Assembly (NCBI GenBank): GCA_036971615.1
Contig: JAYKKR010000012.1
Location: forward strand, 558,001 to 622,000
Origin: Amyloporia xantha
Lineage: Eukaryota; Basidiomycota; Agaricomycetes; Polyporales; Adustoporiaceae
Direction of reading: 5' to 3'
Length of the DNA stretch: 64,000 bases
Shown here: piece after piece, positions 62,021 through 64,000 of the stretch
Numbering within the stretch: position 1 is the stretch's first letter
Layout: each line of letters starts with the position of its first letter
Program-made: the position numbers and the translations under genes
The notes under the pieces: model-generated
What the model saw: only the letters and a program-made list of their open reading frames with translations
The model's database searches: none
What the model was told of the DNA's origin: nothing

Positions 62021-63440
62021 GCGCTAGGCTCACGTTTTGCCTCATGTTATCGGTGTATGCATAGAGGATGTGGATCCTCAACGACAACCATCTCTACCGA
62101 TATTGAACCGGAAGGAGCAGATTGTCTGATGTATAGCGCAGCAGTCACCAGTGAGTCCCTCTGAAACACCTCAGACCGTACATATCCCTTCACCCTTGAT
62201 GGTGTGTCATATAGACTGAAATTCCCGGATCTAAGGTACAGTTTCGGGATACCATTGGCAGTAGAACCAAGATCGCGCAGCTTGTAAGAACTGCCTTCCG
62301 TGACTGAACATACACAACTGCGACGCTACCATAACCCCTATAGCTAAGGAAATAGTGAGAATTGCTGTGGCGAGCTACACACTATACCTGATGGCTCACG
62401 GTTTTCCTCCCCTCATGCTCAGTCTTCCTGTAACATAGACTCTAAGCGAATGCAATATGCGACATCAGACAAGGTCCTGCAGCGGATACTCAAACGGAGA
62501 AGAAATATATTTACAGGAGGGACCTATATTCAGCTCCTGTCCGTCGCTGAGGTAACAGCTTGAGGTCTACAGCGAGCAAGCACTTTCTTTGTGAGTTACA
62601 ATTGATATGGACCATTAGAGTTGACTCCAGGATGCGAAGATAGCACCCTGCGGAAGATATGACAGCACGACGAGAAGCTTCAGCGTATCCTGCTAGCTGG
62701 ATGCCCAAGTTCTTCTTCGCTCTCGTCTTACGACAATGGTGGCTCTCTACCGGTTTCACAAGTAGCGGTGACATCTGCACGAATTTAGCCTCGACGCACA
62801 GTGCTCTGCGCTACTTTCCATAACCATCTTGACATATCTTAACCTATCACGGAGACATTGTGAATCCTGTGCTGTATGCTCTGATGATATTCGATTCCCT
62901 AGAACCTTAAAGCCTAACAATGGAGCTACATGGTATCCTTATTGAGCTTTCGTAGCGAATTCCCGACATCCACGAATCGGAGTCTACCTGCGCGACTGGG
63001 ACTCGAGCGGCCCTAAAAGCACACACAATTTGACAAGCTAGTGCAGGAGCAGACATACACCTGAATATTCTGCTCGTGGGCGGGCTTGCAGAGCGGTCCT
63101 GCCCAAATAGGCTTCCCTCTCTGCCGTTGCCGAGCCGCCCAAGAAGTTGACATGCTGCGGGAATGGAAGGTGGTACTGATGAGCGGGACCATCCCGTGGA
63201 CATCGGCTGGCGCCATTAGACGCCGCCGCTGGACAAGGCCATCATTGTCTGGGCACTTCTTATACCGGGTCAGTAGGAAAATGTTACTCGTTACCCTTGT
63301 ACGACGACGTCGCAGCTCCACCAAATCCACTGCTGTTGCGGTGCTGCTGAATGCTCAGCAGGTCAGTGGTTGAATCTGCCCATCTAATTGAGCAATGATA
63401 TCTTTAGTTGAGTCAATGTGCACTTATTCCCTTGTTCCTT
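62021..63440. other. Intergenic, no confident gene
   Basis: Short frames only. Plus-strand sequence at 63086-63373 could hold 5' exons of the gene at 63457, but no join is supported. Confidence 0.45.
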
Positions 63441-63456
63441 TGGTTCAGACAGATCT

Positions 63457-64000
63457 ATGACCACGAGAGCGACAGTCAATGACCGCCGCGAGGTAGCTCG
63501 AAAGGCCGTCCTGGACGTTGCCCACATCTGGCTCCAACGACTGCAGCTCGTCAGTTCCATTGTGAGTGTTAGCTTCCTACGGACAAATGATATGAGTGTC
63601 ACCTCAGTGACCACCAGACAGCGTTCTTTGCTTCCGTAGACGCACTCCTGTTTTCCTTGACATCTGTCGCAAGCTATGGCGCAAATCCTATGCTTGCGAT
63701 GCCTAGCGCCAACAGGACCAATGTGCTCACCACCGCGAGCCTGGCCGGCGCTCTGATATTTCATGTATGTTCAGGTCAGTCGCTGCTACATTCCCGCATC
63801 ATGCATTGTCTGAATGCGAACCCGCCAGCTGTTGTCGCTTTTCTCGGCTCTTTCGTGCTCTGTCGTTACGAGCTGATTGCCGCAGACGAATACGAAGATG
63901 CTGTGGGAGAAGGTAGCCTCGACAGTGGATTGGAGATGTACGAGAACGCGCCACGCAGGCCTGAATATCCCTCACACACTGCATTCACGTCGATCGGCTC
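63457..64000 (+). CDS. Membrane protein paralogue, cut by the window end
   Basis: Exons 63457-63560, 63631-63775 and 63833-64000 join by GT-AG introns and read MTTRATVNDRREVARKAV, HIWLQRLQLVSSI, TAFFASVDALLFSLTSVA, TTASLAGALIFHVCSAVVAF and LGSFVLCRYELIAADEYED. Motif order and intron positions match the gene at 59082-60023 (after QLxSxI and after HxC[AS]). It should continue past 64000 with further spans. The start is uncertain because a CAG acceptor at 63448 suggests upstream exons. Function unknown. Confidence 0.6.

Overview
The window looks like nuclear DNA of an agaricomycete basidiomycete, perhaps a polypore, though the order is only an inference. The grounds are many 45-75 nt GT-AG introns, an F-box/leucine-rich protein of the mushroom type, a fungal eIF4G with the canonical eIF4E-binding motif, and GPI-anchored cupredoxin, HODM-type and flavocytochrome b2-type genes with basidiomycete-like structure. 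No rRNA, tRNA, CRISPR array or intact transposon was recognised.

Positions 1-31092 are a direct tandem array. Unit 1 (1-11290) and unit 2 (11291-22994) are almost identical over their first ~10.4 kb and differ there essentially only in homopolymer run lengths. Their last ~0.85-1.27 kb diverges by many substitutions and indels. Unit 3 (22995-31092) is an older, diverged and 3'-truncated copy. Each unit carries, on the minus strand, a gene for a small secreted cysteine-containing peptide precursor followed by a gene for a signal-peptide-plus-seven-transmembrane protein. The rest of the unit holds a probably decayed multi-exon coding region with duplicated exons and, in units 1 and 2, a ~30-bp minisatellite and a GC-rich degenerate satellite. 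A diverged homologue of the peptide gene, with a clear Lys-Arg processing site, lies outside the array at 40.4 kb.

From 31 to 43 kb there are an F-box protein (+), a membrane-anchored DUF3445/HODM-like oxidative N-demethylase (-), a GPI-anchored cupredoxin-fold protein (-), gene-poor DNA with short dispersed repeats, the peptide homologue (+), and a degraded unrecognised coding region. The long intact gene at 43.1-47.9 kb (-) is translation initiation factor eIF4G.

From 49.7 to 58.9 kb there is a metabolic cluster: two flavocytochrome b2-type 2-hydroxyacid dehydrogenases (cytochrome b5 plus FMN domains), one on each strand, flank a PEP mutase/isocitrate lyase superfamily enzyme. Family knowledge suggests lactate, glycolate, glyoxylate or oxalate metabolism, but the substrates cannot be read from sequence. 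The last 5 kb holds a small membrane protein (-), fragmentary coding signal, and a paralogue of that membrane protein (+) running off the window end.

Several genes carry single-base frame problems at homopolymers or short base runs (7TM copies 1 and 2, both b2-type genes). These may be assembly errors or real decay, and I flag them rather than correct them.
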